From: Anthoceros angustus
Lineage: Eukaryota; Streptophyta; Anthocerotopsida; Anthocerotales; Anthocerotaceae
Assembly (NCBI GenBank): GCA_010909165.1
Contig: VJWM01000255.1
Coordinates: 62,001-126,000 of the forward strand
DNA length: 64,000 nt
Direction: 5' to 3'
Notes under the pieces: generated by a model
Database searches by the model: none
What the model was told of the DNA's origin: nothing
The model's input: only the letters and a program-made list of their open reading frames with translations
Made by a program: the position numbers and the translations under genes
Shown here: in pieces, positions 1 to 12,015 of the stretch
Numbering within the stretch: position 1 is the stretch's first letter
Layout of the letters: each line of letters starts with the position of its first letter

Positions 1-1928
1 CTATCTTCTTTGTGAACTTGGGGAAAAACTCGTTAGCAAGAACTGCATCAAACAGAGACACAGAGGATGTCTAACAACAGCTGTGAAAAGAGAGAAAGGT
101 ATGCTTCATTTAGACTTTCGAAGGTCCTACCTCCAATAATGGTGGGCACCAAGACCACTTGGAAAGTGCTAATGGCCAGACCCTGTGGAAAAACACTTCA
201 TGCCTCAGCAAGTGTGAAGAAAGACGTGAAACAGGAAACACATTTGGCATATTTTCTGAGAAGAGTAGGACAGTAAGTAAGAACATACCACGGCATCAAC
301 TGGGACCAACTGCCCAGCGAGCAATTTCGTGAGAAGTGGAGTCATGAAAATGGCACCAATGGTAGACGCTCTGCAAGCACAGGTGCACTCATCGTCATCT
401 CATTGACGGCCCCCACGTGAGAGTGGGATCCAACGCTAACACAACATCAGCCCCTTGCGAGTTAGATCAATTTGGAGACATACGTTGTCATGAGGACTGA
501 CAGAGCAACGTTCCCCTTCGAAATGTACGTCGCAACATTGGACGCTTGACCCCCAGGACAGCATGACACCAAAATAAGGCCTGTAGCGAGGGGAGCTGAC
601 AGCTTGAGACTCTGCCGCACAGTTCAAACAGACAGCAATCAGTCTAACTGTAGCGGCCAAGAACTCACCTGGCAGCATCACAGTTATGAGTGACAGGGTT
701 TGAGCACTAGACTCACCAAGGCAATCAGAAAACCAAGGATTGGCTTCACACAATACTGAGCTAGAAATCCAACTCCAACCTGTGTACCAACCACTCTGGC
801 TGTTAGTACAACCACAAAGGTCAAGAGACCAGAGTACTCTGCCCCTGAGTCAAGACCTCGAGACACAGCGAAAACTTACAGTCCACGGATTTCTTGCACA
901 CCGCCTGAAATCATCGAACGTCAGTGTGAGTCCCATGGACAGCATAAGGAAACCCAAACCGAGGGTAAACAGATCAGTCTGGAGCCACGTCACCTGTAGT
1001 AAGACAACGTGGAGAGTTAAAATTGGAGAAGGTAATTCAGAGGGAATGCTAGAGAACGGACACGTAGCTAGCTGGTGATGTACTTACTGCAGCTGGTTTC
1101 ACGATCCCAATAATGGTGCCCAGAATAACCTGGCATAGTCCAGAGAGTTCCAGAATCAGCAAAACGTTCTGACAACAACAGGGAGCTCCTGGAGGGAGCA
1201 GACTGACTGACTCCGATGGAGAAAGGATGCTACATTCCTTCTTACCCAGATTGGAAACATTGTGGTCAACAGTTCCACAACCTTGGTGAACGTGGATGTC
1301 TCTTCTGCATGGCTGGGAAGGTCAGAACCACCAACCGCACCGGCCTCGGCCTTGCATGCCACCTGGCTCCTCCTGCAGATTCTTGCAACAACAGAATGAG
1401 TGTTCTCTCTCGAATCTGGATTACCCTAGTCCACCAACTCAGCACACATTCCACACAATAGCCGCGGGCCCGAACACCTGATACAGCGGTGCACCCGGTG
1501 CTGGGAAAGAAAAAGAAACCAGTCACGAACCTGCGCGCAAATGGCAGACCCGGCGTTGCAGCCACAGCCCTGGACTGCGCTCCTCCAAAGAATGCTGACA
1601 AGGAGCTGGAACTCCTGCCATCCGAGGACGCCCGCTGAGCACCTGCGAGCACACATTGTGCGGGTGTAAGCTCCCGCCACCGAGACCAGACTGTCAGAGG
1701 ACAGACTAAACGATCTCCCCCGGCCCCCACATTCAGGAGCCACAAATACCCCTCACAGGCCCAGAAAGGCCGCCAATGCGTAAGGAACAAGGAAGGAAAA
1801 CACGTACCAGGCAGTCCCTGCAGAGCCCGAAAGCGCACTTGGCACGGGGCGGAGGAGGCGATGCTGCGCGGCTGCGGGCTCTGAGCAGCAACCTGGGCTG
1901 GGGAGACGGCGCTCATGGCGGAGGCCAT
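1..1928 (-). CDS. BASS1: Plastid sodium/metabolite cotransporter, BASS1-like (3' end outside window)
   Basis: Bile-acid:sodium symporter family protein of the plastid envelope, expected to move organic anions with sodium. Exon 1 (from ATG at 1928) is Ala/Ser/Arg-rich with no early acidic residues, as in a transit peptide. Later exons on the minus strand read continuously in the family pattern: about 1246-1373 (ends LLTTMFPIW), 1088-1129, 880-993 ([16 protein letters not shown]), 717-779 ([13 protein letters not shown]), 484-580 ([14 protein letters not shown], the conserved ion-binding region), 289-370, 131-182 and 1-42 (ANEFFPKF). Each has GT and AG borders. The exon 1-2 join and the roughly ten residues between the 717-779 and 484-580 exons are not resolved (see findings). 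The C-terminal part lies beyond position 1. Family identity is firm; substrate is unknown. Confidence 0.88.
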
Positions 1929-3017
1929 GGCGAAAATGAGCCCCCGGGAGGCTGGATCCTGCAGCGGCTGACGGTGTTGCTGCTGTTACTGCTGCTGCTG
2001 CTGCTGATGGCAGGTAAGGCTCTACAGGGCCCGACCAGATCCCTCTGAAGAACGTAGCATGAAGGAGTTCGGTTCCGGACAAAGCGTCTGGCCGCCAGCA
2101 GGTCGGCCCGTTCGAGGGGAGAGACAGAGCAGAGCACGAGGCGCAGAAGGCGGGCCGGAGCCAGGGACAAAGGGAATGAGCTTGCCACGTGCATTCCACC
2201 TCGCGCACTTCGCCACCTAAATCCCTCGTAAACCCAGCGCCCAGCGTATTTACCACATGCTCATCTCGGAAGCCTTCTCGCATTATTGACGACCGAGCTG
2301 CAACAAACAAACCCAGCATTCTCGCTTCGAACTGGTCTTCACCGTCTCTCTGCCAGTGCTGGCTCTGCATTTTGCACCACAAGTCCTCGTCAGTTCAGGC
2401 AGGACTGGTTCACCTGACTCCTCACAGCTATGTTGTGGCCAAGGTTGTAGGACTAGTACTTGGCAGCAGGAATTGGGTGGTGAGCAAGTTGCCACTCCAG
2501 CCATTTCTAAGCGGCCATTTACGTTTGCAGGGATGGTTGTGGGCGGCACTGCACGTATTGGACATTTTGGTGGTGCCTGGAACTGGAGCCAGGGCTGCCC
2601 GCTGCAAGCATGCATATGGCTTGTGATTTAAGCTTGCCACTTCCCCAGCCGAGAGAGACTTTGTCAGTCTAGTGGTCTGTGTATCTGAGTCTGGCTTGTG
2701 ATCGTGTTATAGCAGAATAGGAAAGTCAGAGAGTGTTTTCCTCCTAAATATTTTCCTACGGCACTTCTTAGGTGACTGGCCATAGCTGGCGCGACGTGTT
2801 CCGTATCCTTACGTAGAGTGTGTGGTGAGTGTAGACCGCTGCCCTGGATGTTGGACATCGAATTTTGCACCTGGAACAGGGGACTAAGAGAATTCGGCCC
2901 GGGAACGTTTCACACTGCCCCGGACTTTGGCTTGGTAGGCTCGCACATTCTGATCACTCCGGACTTTGGCTTGGTAGGCTCGCACATTCTGATCACTCCC
3001 GAGTGAAAATTGTTTGC
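1929..3017. other. Upstream region of BASS1, no gene recognised
   Basis: This is the 5' flank of the BASS1-like gene. The BASS1 leader just upstream of exon 1 carries a short CTG-rich tract (about 1976-2008). Open frames here are short, overlap on both strands and match nothing I recognise. A 39-bp tandem repeat lies at its right end. Confidence 0.5.
2922..2999. repeat. Tandem repeat, 39-bp unit, two copies
   Basis: Two head-to-tail copies of a 39-base unit starting GGACTTTGGCTTGGTAGG, at 2922 and 2961. They appear identical. No function is inferred. Confidence 0.9.
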
Positions 3018-3240
3018 TACTTCAAAATGTGTCCAAATGGCTTAGGCCAAATGGACACACATTTATAACAACGTCGTTATTAAGCATCCTGCATTTGGAT
3101 CGGTACTTAGATGGGGTGCCTAAAGGAAATCGGTGCAAGGAGCTTAAGCACACCATGGTACAAGTTGTCAAGTACCAAGTCCCATGATGGAAATCCGTCC
3201 TTAGTGGACTTCAATAAAATTCTTCTTCTTCTTCTACTCA
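3018..3240 (+). repeat. SINE-like dispersed repeat, copy 1
   Basis: One of at least four relatives in the window; the others are on the minus strand at 42490-42895 and 44195-44405, with a 3' end at 32125-32175. The 5' end is a near-palindrome around GTGTCCAAATGGCTTAGGCC. The body contains TACTTAGATGGGGTGCC and CACACCATGGTACAAG. The 3' end is AATAAAATTC followed by a TTC tail. An AATAAA signal plus a simple-repeat tail suggests a retroposed short element (SINE-like or TRIM-like). I found no clear pol III boxes and no target-site duplication. Confidence 0.7.
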
Positions 3241-3525
3241 CATATGGATGGTACTCACATATGGATGGTAATCCTCGTGGGAAGAGCGGAAGTGTGCATG
3301 CGGTGGATGTCCATGGGGTCCAAGAAGGGTAAGGTAGCATAAAAATGGTACCCGGCATTGGGGAGATGGTTCTGATATTTCTCCCTTATAGTAGCGTGGA
3401 GAAAGGTTCTCATATATGTCGATTTTTAAAGAAAGAACAACTAGAAGTCGAATCAATATTATTTTAAATAAACAATACAAAAAAACTTAAATATATCTTA
3501 TAATGAGAGAGAAGAGTAGACGTTA

Positions 3526-6380
3526 TTAATGATTAGGTTTTTTCATATGTACAAGTTCCTTGAATACAAAAGCAAGAACCGCTTTGGCAGCTTCCCTAAC
3601 ACCAAAATCTGGAATTCCAATGACCTACAAAATATAAGAAGATTTTTCTTAGATTATATAACTTTTTAGGTGAGCAATTTTCTGCACCAAGTAATAATGC
3701 ATCTTATTTGTAGAAGTACTTTTAAAACACAACCTTAGCTGATAAGCCCAAAATTGATGCTGCTTCTACAATATATAATTGTAGATCTTCAGCATCTGTG
3801 CTTTTACACTGCGTAAGGTGAACATAACAACAGCCATTTAAAAGTATCTTTCTCTCTTATTCTAAAAGTTTATGAAGACAAAGATTTTTTTGTGATAGTG
3901 ATGGATTTATGAAGACAAAGATAAGGTCCCCTATGAAAGGGGTATATTTTTTACAAAAATCAATGGATCACTAAATCTACTCTATAACATACATTAAAAA
4001 GTATGAAAATATAATAAACTATATTATTATGATGATTTATTTTTATTACTTATTTTAGAATTATACCTTGTTTGTTAATTGAGAAAGACAAATGGAACGT
4101 GAAGCAAAACAATCATCAAGATCAAACAAGTCTAAAGCAGGCGGTGGTGGCTCCTTAAATGTGGGTGGAAAAACTGCAGGTTGTAGAGGAGGTGTAGGTG
4201 TCTCAAACTGTGCATAATCAGAATGTTAGATTAGATAAATTTATGTTAGAATTTTAAATTATTATCTTTTAGCGAAACAAACATGGAAACAAAAAGAAAG
4301 TGTCTCACTTGTGGTGTGATAAGAGTTAAAGGGGCATATTTGACCCCAAGTTGGTCATATAAGGTGATAACTTCTGGCAGTAAATTTGTATGATACTTAA
4401 ATAAGGAATAATCTCCAAGTTTTGTAAAGTCTTTTGGCAATTCATCTGCCTCCTGCAACATCCGAAAATAACAATACAAGTATATGAATGCAATGCACTG
4501 TCTCTTCGATGGAGTAAATGAGAAACTTAAACTAGTATATTCTTTCAAGTGTTAGCACCTGTAAACAACAACGTAGACAATTTGAAAGAGCTTCTATGTT
4601 TGGTACATATTCCACCTCGTATGTTTCTATTTCTTCACCAATAATGCTCCCAAACTGAATGCATGAATTATGCCAAGTATGTACTTAAAATTCTTTCTAG
4701 TTATGGAATAAAATTTTAAATGTAGATCCTAAACTAAAACTAAAAATCATGAGATTATATAGTAGAAATATTAAATTAATTTTTGAGAATAAAATTATTT
4801 AAAAGAACCTCAATAGTGTTCTGCTTCACAAGCCACATAAGCAATATATCAAAAAATCTTCCATTATTTTCTTTGTCAAGCCAAACATCTTCGAACATTG
4901 CTACACTCCCAATTACTGCTATCCTTCCATTTCCCTTTGTACTCTGCCAAATTGCTCCTAAATGCCAGAGTATACCATTCAATTACATTGTATCTCATAA
5001 CTACAAAGTTCCACATATTGCTTTTAGTACTTCAATACCTATAGGTCGATGTGTAGGATAAGTTAGTACGCCCGAAGAAAGGATTGTAGTTGCTGGTTTC
5101 TGAACTGTTAAAGTTGCTCCATGAGAATACAAGATATGAAACTTTGTCTCTTTTAAATTCTCAGTATTTTCATCCTGTAAAATATATGGCCTGTTTCAAA
5201 CCCCGATAAATTTAATTTTGTAATGTTGTAATGAGAATTAATGAGAATTACAGGAAAAGATAGGTTTCAACAATAACTTGTGGGCTTCTCTTTTACATGT
5301 TTCTTCAGCTTCTTTTGTTTCGGTATTAGCAAACTGCAACAATATTCAAATTGTTAGTTATGTGCATTAACTTATCGATACTTCACAAATGAAAGTATGA
5401 AAGATTCTTTTACATGTTTAACATGTCTTGCAAGTATGCCATCTCCAATTAAGGCCTCTTTTGGATGAAAATATTTTTCTTGAACAGTTTTGAGCTATTG
5501 TACCATTAAAATAAGAAGGTTTTAAAACATGAGATATGAAAGTCAAAAATGTCTTGCTAACCTTTCAATTAGAAAAGAAAAATCTTATATTGTTTTTGAA
5601 AGGACAACTTACGACGCAATCACGATTTATCGTAATTCCATAACCATGAATAAGATCATTGATATTGCAATGTTCCGGAACATCATTAGCCTCAGATCCT
5701 AGTATAAGAAGACATCCACCTTCATCAACGTATTTTTGAATGACTTCTCTCTGTTTGCCAAAACAAGATAAAATCGACTAATTATTCAAATTTGGTTGTA
5801 TTCCAGATTTTCAGACTTAGCATAGTGGTGCCTAACATTCACACAAAACTTTGAAAGAGAAAGTACCTCCGTCTTTGTAAATTTTTCTTTTGGACAACCA
5901 AATACTACAACATCACCCTCCCTTAAAATGTCAAGAGAAATTTCCTCCTTATTCCTACAATCAATGTCATTGAAAGTCTTGATACTTTTCAGTGAGTTGG
6001 CTTAAACTCTCAGCAATTTTATGTAGTCTGCAAAAGAACGGAGGCACTACAATCAACATATACGACAGACCATAAAACAAAAAGTTAGAGTTAGAGGCTT
6101 AGATATAGTAATACAAAATTCGCTTACGAAGAAACACGAAAAGAGCCTCGCAATCGTCTAATCAAGTGCTTAAACCCTTGTGTGGGTGTATGTGTTTCTG
6201 AACCACCAAAAGAAACATACTAGTATCAAATAACAAACTTCAAAACACTTCATAATGCATTTACCAAACATAGTTCTTTGTATATATTTTAGCTCAAGTC
6301 TTTCTACCTTGTTTGCAACAATTGAATATGATCATGGGAAGAGGAGGAATGGATGCAACATCTTTCACGACTATCTCCAT
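3526..6380 (-). CDS. IFT52: Intraflagellar transport protein IFT52 (IFT-B core)
   Basis: Subunit of the IFT-B core complex that carries cargo along cilia; in land plants it should serve only motile sperm. The ATG is at 6378-6380. Exons identified on the minus strand include 6308-6380, 6128-6197 (TPTQGFKHLIRRLRGSF), about 5867-6027, 5613-5750 (KYVDEGGCLLILGSE), 5414-5494 (KYFHPKEALIGDG), one near 5260-5340, 5039-5174 (SHGATLTVQKPA), 4809-4957 (GNGRIAVIGS and the MFEDVWLDKE stretch), 4559-4654, 4309-4452 (DQLGVKYAPL), 4067-4207 (LQPAVFPPTFKEPPPP), 3734-3808 and 3526-3624, ending in TAA. The order and motifs match the whole length of animal IFT52. The gene is far more AT-rich than its neighbours, in exons and introns. 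A one-base frame problem near 5985 is described under findings. The join near 5260 is unresolved. Confidence 0.92.
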
Positions 6381-6674
6381 AGGAAATTTTCTCTATTGTT
6401 ATGAGCTTCACCTCTGAGCACGTCTGAGCAGATACAGTAGTGAACTTATTAGGCCTCTCGCCTAGAAATGTATTTGATTTCAATATACCTGCCTGTAAGA
6501 CAGAGGAGAGAAGTTAAGAGTTTGGAGATCTTTTACTTTTATAATTTTATAATTCAGATATTTTAGGGCTCCGGCTACGTGGACGTTGGAATAGCCGGTA
6601 GCGCGGGCCGCATATCCCGCTTGGTGGTGAGACGTCTCGGTTGGCGGGGCGTGGAGACTGGGAACCCGGCGAAG
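6381..6674. promoter_or_regulatory. Shared upstream region between IFT52 and the AFG1-like gene
   Basis: About 290 bases separate the two divergent start codons, so both genes probably use this stretch as promoter. Base composition switches sharply inside it, from AT-rich on the IFT52 side to GC-rich beyond about 6570. No individual element is assigned. Confidence 0.5.
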
Positions 6675-9600
6675 ATGGCTGCCGTGGCCCGCTTTGCTCG
6701 CCTGCGGCCACTCGACATCGGCTGTGGCTGGACTCGGCAGCTCGATTCCTGTAACGGCTTGCGTGGTACATCAAATGCGTCCACCCTCGCTGCCTTCCCG
6801 CCTTCCCGCCTTCCTGCCTTCCTGCCTTGCTGCCTCCCTGCCTTGAATTTGCGCTGGCAAGTACTTCTTCAGACCCACGGGCCGTACTGTCGGACTGCCG
6901 ACGGGAGCTTCGCTGTGGGGCCTGCTGGCCTTTTGCGTCAGTCGCACAATGTCCTGCGTCTTCTTTGGACCTGCCCGGTCACGGGCGCCTGCTTATCGCC
7001 TGATTTGGATAAGCGCCAGTGTAATGTCCGATCTGGCCGTCTAGCCCCGAGCTGGCCCGCACTGGCACCGGCACACGGCACGCGGCACCCGGCACCCGGC
7101 ACCTGGCCTCGGCACGGGGCTTACTGGTGCCTGGCCTGCCTGCTCGCCGTGGCGATTCCTGTCTTGAATTGGGTCCTGCTAGTCCGGTGCGTGTTGCTGG
7201 ATTGGGCTGCCCGGGATCGGGACGCGGCTGGACGGTGCTTCCCGGACGCTGATTGTGGGCGAGATGGCTTTGGGTGTGGGGAGCTCACCTTTGTGTTCGT
7301 GTGTGTGTGTGTGTGTGTGTGTGTTGGGTCTGATGGGATTTTTGCTGCCTGTGTTGGGTGGCGGATTTTCTGTCTCCTTGCTGTGTTGGGTTGTCTGACG
7401 TGAGCTGATCTGGTGGGTTTGGCAGTAGCAGCGCGGGGGGCGATCGGGGAGAGCGTCGCGGGGGTAGGTGGGGCAGACTTCTTGTTGCGTCGCTTTTCTG
7501 CCGGCGCTGAGGGCGTGGTGGGGGCTTATCGGGGGCTCGTTACTGGAGGGAAGCTCCAAGCTGGTGATCGGGCGCAGGTATTTGGTGCGGTGTTTTTTTG
7601 TGCGTGTTGGGGTGGGAGATGTGGGCGTGTTTGTGATGTATTGACACCGTCTGTGCGTCGATCTCGGGTACCAGGAGCAGGTCGTGTCATCGTTAGACGT
7701 GCTCTCGAGGGAGATCGCTGATGGAGAATCACCAAGGTAGGGGACTCTGTTGTTTTGGTTCGGATTTTTCTTTTTTGGTGTGAGAGGTTTGGGCAGAATT
7801 CGTGGAGGAGTAGGAGATTTTTGTGTTGATGTGTGATCGTTGCGGTTGCCAGCTGGCTGCGAGGCACCTTCTCTGTCTTCTCACCGTACTACAAACGGCT
7901 TGTTAATAAAACAAGGGATCCCGTGCGCGGGATCTATATGTATGGTGGAGTGGGCACTGGTAAGACCATGCTTATGGATCTCTTCTACAACAGTGCTGAA
8001 GTTCAGAAGAAACGGAGGATGCATTTTCACGCCTTTATGTATGATACTAACGTTTGACTCGTGTGCTCAGTGGAAAGCCAACCATGTCATGTGCATCTTA
8101 GACCAGATGATGTCGTTTCTGATCCTGTAGAAGCTGTAGGCACCCCGTTGTACATGCTGATCAGTTATGAGCGTTTCCTCAGGCTGGAGATACACATGCG
8201 CCTGCATAGCCTAAGCGCTGGGAAGGACGTCGGAGACGGATCTGATGAGCCCATAAAGGCGGTTGCCCAGCAAATTCTGGATGAAGCTCGGCTTATCTGC
8301 CTGGATGAGGTTGAAGGTGCATGTGATCTTGAAGTTCAGTGTGTGATGTTCTTGCAGCTGGGCACTGTTTGGGTTTTGACCGGGTACACCTTGGTTTTGC
8401 AGTGACCGATGTTGCAGATGCTCTCATCTTGAAAAGGCTGTTTGCTGAGCTGTGGCCCGAAGGGGCTGTTCTTGTTGCGACATCAAACAGTACCCCAGAT
8501 CAGTTATATCGGAACGGTCTCAATAGGCACCTGGTTTGGACTTGCGTTCCTTCTCCTTTCCCTGAAGGCTGCTAGCTTTCTCATCCTTTGGTAGTCTTTA
8601 CTTCAGGTTTAAGTGGCATATTTTGGGTAGGAAGCTGCTCTGTTGTGTCCCTTCTGGTCCCTTTGGCGAACTACCTGTTCTGATGCATTGTTTTCATACG
8701 AGGGCCTCATTTTGCTTTGGATGCAGTTTGTGCCTTTCATCCAACAGCTAAAGGAGTACTGCCATGTATTCAGTTTAGATGGTGGTAAAGACTACCGGAG
8801 AGGGCATACCAATCTGCGACAGGTTTACTTTTATCCTCTGACAGACGATACTGATGCAGCAATGCACAGGGAGTTTCTGTCATTAACAGGTGAGTCGGCG
8901 GCCTGCTCCTGCTCAACTTTCTGGATCACTCGATGCTTTTTGACAGCTGCTGACCCAAAAAACTTAATAGGAGGACATGAAGGAAGCTCCATCCGCATAT
9001 CCGTCATGATGGGCAGGTACTTGCAGATCGTTTCTGCACAAGGTGTAGCCCGCGCCCCCTTCTCGTACTTATGTGGAGGTGCATACGGAGCTGCAGATTA
9101 CTATGCAATTGCTAAGAATTTCCGAGCCTTAGTCCTTGACAGGTAAAGTTAGGACTTGATAACATAGGCTGCTGTCCCTTTTGGAACACACTTGGGATGC
9201 TAACAACTGGCTTTTATGAATCGCAGAATCCCATGGCTGGGAGATCCTGCAAAGGAGAACGAACTCCGCCGATTCATCAATCTTGTGGATATTCTCTACG
9301 AGTCCAACACCATACTAGTGTGCTCTGCTGCCCTGCCTCTCGAGAGGCTCTTCGACGAGTCTGCACACCCTGATGCTGGGACGTCTGCTCTTAAAGATAA
9401 CAGGGGCAGGTCGGAAGTGGAGAAAAACAGCCAGGAAGCGACATTGCAGGTTGTGGGGGAGGGTGGAAGCTCGGGCAGGTCGACTTCCCTATTTGGAAGC
9501 ATGGAGTGGAGTGGAACGGGCAGGCCTGGGGCATCCATTGCTGGCCTACAACGCTCGAGTTTCACAAGATTAGCCACTGCCCGCAGTGTTTCACGGCTTA

Positions 9601-9734
9601 TGGAAATGCAAAGTGAGGCCTACATTTCTCGAGCCGAGCAGAAGAAAGCCACAACAGCCGGCTTAGTTCCTGGCCAAGGGCCAGCCAGCATACGCCAGGA
9701 ATCTCAGGACACCCGAAGTGTCAACCAGTCCTGA
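6675..9734 (+). CDS. AFG1/LACE1-type AAA ATPase, probably mitochondrial
   Basis: AFG1-family ATPase, in other eukaryotes an inner-membrane mitochondrial factor for protein turnover. The proposed start at 6675 gives an Arg/Ala-rich basic leader fitting mitochondrial import. Exons: exon 1 (donor unresolved), about 7426-7577 ([15 protein letters not shown], the family N-terminal motif), 7681-7736, 7853-8051 (Walker [15 protein letters not shown]), 8190-8316 (Walker B, LICLDE), 8403-8533 ([14 protein letters not shown], then VATSN), 8727-8889, 8947-9142 and 9227-9734 (LVDILYES...; stop TGA). In the family the residues after LCLDE are usually FQ; here they read VE across the junction of exons 8190-8316 and 8403-8533. 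The tail after about 9370 is Ser/Gly-rich and poorly conserved. It is divergent from IFT52 and convergent with the gene at 9951. Confidence 0.9.
6789..6845. repeat. CCTTCCCG/CCTTCCTG-type microsatellite
   Basis: Degenerate short pyrimidine-rich repeat inside exon 1 or intron 1 of the AFG1-like gene. If translated it gives a low-complexity Pro/Ala/Phe/Leu stretch, which may mean exon 1 ends before it. Confidence 0.7.
7302..7324. repeat. TG dinucleotide microsatellite
   Basis: About eleven TG units in a probable intron of the AFG1-like gene. Confidence 0.9.
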
Positions 9735-9950
9735 TATTTATTCTCCTTTCATTTTTACAAGTTATTGCATCCCGGTATTGGTCGAGGATGTAAGTTGTAA
9801 CTCATTAATCCAATTGGGTTCACCAATGGTGAACACCTTATTGTAATAATTGATGCTCCTGGCAGGGAGCGTGTTTACTTAAATGAGCACCCATAAATTC
9901 CTGGCCGAATAATCCCCATGTTGGTACACCTCAAACAAAGTGAGGGCTGT

Positions 9951-12015
9951 TCAGCCCTCGGAAGTCGGAATGAACTTCTTAGCGAGGCCCACTGTATGCA
10001 CCATGTCCATGTCGCCCTTCTGCTTATAGACGGACTGCGCTTGCATCAGGTGCCCAGTTGCTGGCCCATACTCCTTGTCCAGAATGAGAGTGAGAGCCAA
10101 CACAAAATCCGTCTCCGCTACTTTTACATGCACTGCCCCACAGAATTTCTTCCGGTGTGTCAAGATCTCCTGAGGCAGGCACGTTTTCAGCATAAACACG
10201 AACAGTTGGCGTGCAGAGGAAAAGCTGATAGCACGACACCTATGACTCCTTATTCAAGGAGAGCACTCACTCGAAACATGTTTGCAATTTCCTTCAGGTT
10301 CATGCTGTCTACAGTGGTGGCTGCCTTTGTCGGTGGGTTAGGTGCCCCTGGATATCGCTCTCCACAACTTGCAAGGCATGTCTGAGGGAAGCCCATCACT
10401 ACTTCTTTCAGGGTTGAAAGCCAAATGTCCACCACGATGTCAACACATGCCATGCTGCTGGGAACATTTCCCTGGACGACATCAACGAGCAACAATTATT
10501 ATGCACCTCAAGGTGCCAGGGCAGGACTGAAGGGCGGGTAAACAAGGGGAGGCAGTATCAGTCTGCAAATCTTTTTGACAAATCATTTCACTTGAACCTG
10601 CACTTACAACACAAAGGAATACATTGGACAAGCTGTAAAAGCCAAGGCTTGTCCGAACATCCATCACGCCATACTCCAGAGAGCTGTAGTATACCTCCTC
10701 TGAAAATGCCTTCAACGCCTTTTTGAACTTCTCCTGCAACCATGCTTGCGTATGGATAGGAAAGCAGATGGTTGGTAATGGAGGAGCGCATGGAAGTCTC
10801 ACATGCATACTTCGTGAGAGAAAAACAGCAATGAACTTGAATTAGCTCTATTGTGAGCAGGTGAGCGGATAATCCATAGATAGGACACTGCTATGCATTT
10901 CTGTTCCATGCGAAGTACATCTAAATCAGATGGGTATAGGAAAACCTCGAGGACATACAACTGGCCAAACAGGCGGCTCAGCTCAGATCTTATACAGTTT
11001 GTCCCTTCATCTGAACTGGCCTGAAGGAGAAGCCAGGCTGCCACTCCCAACAGATCCCCGGCCTGTATAGTTCGTCCTAATCCTAGATTTGCCTGCCAGC
11101 CTCAACCACGTCTCCCTTTATGCTTGAACAGCTCAGGTTTAAGAAGAAAAGAGATGTTCAATGGTTCCCGTCCTCAGATTCTGATGTACCTGAATTGCAA
11201 CCAGATAAATAGGCACAAGCTCCACTGTGGCCGAGGGATAGAAAATTTTCTGGCCTTGTGAAATCGCTTCCATGGCCACAGGAAGTGCAGCTTCATGCTG
11301 ACCATTACCAATAAGAATGGCTGCTTCTTCTGCTACCAGCTTTAGCATGCCAATCTTCAACTTTGGAACTAGGTCATCCTACAAAGAAGAACGTCATAGA
11401 AAACCGATAAGCAAGCTCACCAAGTAGGTCTTTCTCCTCCTTCAATCTGGATACCATTCATCTCTGTTCGCAATAGGTGAACGAGGTTAAGCAAACGATT
11501 GTCCGTGGCCCATACCCTTCTTTTGTCAGTCAAGACAGTCTGTAATGTTTCTGGTGGGATGAGAGTAGCGCCCGGCACAGTATGCGACTCCGAAGCGATG
11601 TGCAGTTGAGATATCCTTTGTAACACTTTCGGCTCAAGAGTGTGCAACCTCTTGTACCGGCCTAGTCGCAACTCCTACAACAATTCGGCATCTTAAACAA
11701 CTGCATTTGTGATCCCAGCCACAGAGTGATTTTGTATATCTGGAACCAGGACGGGTTACCTTTACAAAAGCACCAGGGTTTTCTCGGAAGAGCTCCACAG
11801 CCACTTCACTCATCGAAAACATCTGAGCACCGAATGTTCAGTTTTGCTTGGAATCTCAGCTAATATGAGCTAACCTTGATTTCCAAACAATCTGCCGAAT
11901 TCAGAGTGTTCTGACTGGTTGAGACTCTGCTCACCTTTCCCTTGGCAGTGAAGAGCACATGAAGAACCACTCCATCTCCAAGATCAATCGATTTGTCATC
12001 GGAATTCAACGCCAT
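9951..12015 (-). CDS. ZMYND12/p38-like TPR protein of axonemal inner-arm dynein
   Basis: TPR protein resembling animal ZMYND12 and Chlamydomonas p38, which sits with TTC29/p44 on inner-arm dynein d of motile cilia. ATG at 12013-12015 (MALNSDDKSIDLGDG). Later exons include about 11417-11671, 11150-11370 (ending SATVELVPIYLVAIQ), 10930-11100 (ANLGLGRTIQAGDLL, SRLFGQLYVLE), 10620-10740 (EVYYSSLEYGVMDVRTS), 10275-10480 (VDIWLSTLKEV) and 9951-10224, stop TGA. The stretch from ELVPIYL through GLGR and VRTSLGFYSLSN parallels ZMYND12 in order. The MYND zinc finger of the animal protein is absent; the N-terminal 150 residues are different and unrecognised. A second sperm-flagellum gene within 10 kb of IFT52 supports a non-seed plant. 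The family call is fairly sure; direct orthology to p38 is inference. Confidence 0.72.

Noticed and set aside
6579-6674. Upstream extension of the AFG1-like ORF
   Set aside because: In frame, but overlaps the region expected to be 5' UTR or promoter shared with IFT52; the ATG at 6675 gives a better import signal.
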